This document shows positions 5,919 to 6,595 of a stretch of 6,595 bases of DNA, one piece after another. The stretch is from Ferroglobus sp. (GTDB taxonomy: Archaea > Halobacteriota > Archaeoglobi > Archaeoglobales > Archaeoglobaceae). Location of the stretch: the NCBI GenBank assembly GCA_015520115.1, contig WAQS01000017.1:1-6595 (forward strand). Reading direction: 5' to 3'. The position numbers were made by a program, and so were the translations under genes. Numbering within the stretch: the stretch's first letter is position 1; each line of letters starts with the position of its first letter. The notes beneath the pieces were generated by a model, which did no database searches, was not told the origin of the DNA, and saw only the letters and a program-made list of their open reading frames with translations.

Positions 5919-6572
5919 TCACCCCCTCGCGTACCAGTAAAACATACCGAAGACGAGGAAGACCGTGAAGAAGACTGTCAGAATCCAGTATCCAACCCAT
6001 GCGTCGAAGCTCTCGTACCACCTAACAGCGTTCTTTTCGAAGCTCGTTGCAAAGCTGTAATCGTTCTCCTTCATCGGAGGCCAGTTGTTTGTGTTCAGAT
6101 CTTTGAGATAGAGCATCCAAGCGGTTAAAGCGTCAATCTCCTCTTCGCTCAGGTAGAAGGGCATGTACTTCGTTCCAGCATATGTTTCCAGCAGCTTCTT
6201 TATAGTGTCTCCATCTCCAGCCTTTCTTGCTATGTAAACTAATTCGGGAGCGTAGTACGCTCCGTTTCCGACTATCGTATGACAGCCCATGCAGTTGTAA
6301 TCTATAGCAACTTTCCACCCGTCCAGAGCGGTCTTTCCGTTGTATGTCACCGCCTCCGGATCGGGATTCCTCTTCGGATCGAGGGAAAGGGGTGTTAAGA
6401 TCACGATCATTAGAATCGAAAAAGCGACGACGAACTTTCCAAGCCTTTCGAAGGGTATCTCGTCAGCCTCTGCCCTCTTCGTCTTCCTTGCGTAGTACAC
6501 ATACAAAGCCAAAGCTATCGCTATCCCCACTATAAAAGAGCTGAAAAAGAACAACTCGTAGATGTACTTCAT
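5919..6572 (-). CDS. norC: Nitric oxide reductase cytochrome c subunit NorC, three membrane segments
   Basis: NorC passes electrons from a soluble or tethered donor to NorB. The cytochrome domain (about 79-170) is clearly NorC: CMGCH (94-98) followed by TIVGNGAYYAPEL (99-111), then KYMPFYLSEEEID with the likely distal ligand Met137, and LNTNNWPP (159-166). Gly104 and Tyr106 correspond to the NorC residues that help bind the calcium shared with NorB. Bacterial NorC has one N-terminal helix and about 150 residues. Here there are 217, with helices at about 5-27 and 47-63 before the heme domain and a third at about 193-213 after it. The basic loop RKTKR (29-33) and the final YARG place both ends of this arrangement so that the heme domain faces outside. 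The ATG lies close behind an A/T promoter box and has no ribosome site, so a leaderless first gene of the operon is likely. norB follows after 5 nt. Confidence 0.93.
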   Translation of the reverse strand: MKYIYELFFFSSFIVGIAIALALYVYYARKTKRAEADEIPFERLGKFVVAFSILMIVILTPLSLDPKRNPDPEAVTYNGKTALDGWKVAIDYNCMGCHTIVGNGAYYAPELVYIARKAGDGDTIKKLLETYAGTKYMPFYLSEEEIDALTAWMLYLKDLNTNNWPPMKENDYSFATSFEKNAVRWYESFDAWVGYWILTVFFTVFLVFGMFYWYARG

Positions 6573-6586
6573 GTTTCTCGGTTAAT

Positions 6587-6595
6587 AAAATATAA
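6587..6595 (-). promoter_or_regulatory. Candidate TATA box for the norC-norB-ctaB-cytochrome operon, at window edge
   Basis: The minus strand begins TTATATTTT at the right edge, about 15-23 nt before the norC ATG. A TATA box here would place transcription start at or very near the ATG, fitting the lack of a ribosome site. The factor B element and any operator lie outside the window, so regulation of the operon cannot be assessed. Confidence 0.4.

Noticed and set aside
1..6595. CRISPR array, insertion sequence, tRNA or rRNA
   Set aside because: I saw no regularly spaced repeats, transposase-like frames, terminal repeats, cloverleaf or rRNA motifs on either strand.

Overview
The window looks like a piece of a hyperthermophilic archaeal chromosome, most likely from the Archaeoglobales and plausibly a nitrate-reducing, Ferroglobus-like organism. 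The reasons are archaeal TATA-type promoters with leaderless starts, GGTGA-type ribosome sites with GTG starts, T-tract terminators, an archaeosortase (PGF-CTERM) sorting tail, a Tat-exported multiheme lipoprotein, and a nitric oxide reductase operon. The species is an inference from gene content, not something read directly.

Layout. (1) Positions 1-694, minus strand: a TauE/SafE-type (TSUP) membrane transporter whose C-terminus runs off the left edge. (2) Positions 695-977: a divergent intergenic region with promoters for both flanking genes and a perfect 17-bp palindrome. (3) Positions 978-1859, plus: a Tat-exported diheme cytochrome resembling split-Soret cytochrome c, with a lipobox. (4) Positions 1990-3021, plus: mtnA, methylthioribose-1-phosphate isomerase, with its own promoter. 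(5) Positions 3029-6572, minus: a tight four-gene operon read right to left, norC - norB - heme O synthase (ctaB) - small c-type cytochrome. It converges on mtnA, and the two stop codons share one palindromic A/T terminator.

How the genes work together. NorB and NorC form a cytochrome-c-type nitric oxide reductase (2 NO + 2 e- + 2 H+ -> N2O + H2O). The low-spin heme, high-spin heme and FeB ligands, the active-site glutamates and the residues of the inter-subunit calcium site are all recognisable. The heme O synthase between norB and the cytochrome suggests that this reductase carries prenylated (O-type) heme instead of only the protoheme of bacterial enzymes. The terminal monoheme cytochrome has a signal peptide, a Pro/Thr linker and a PGF-CTERM tail, so it is probably a membrane-tethered electron donor to NorC on the outer face. 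Both NorC (three membrane segments instead of one) and NorB (about 14 instead of 12) depart from the bacterial architecture. The split-Soret-like cytochrome lies outside the operon, but it adds a second extracytoplasmic heme protein to the region.
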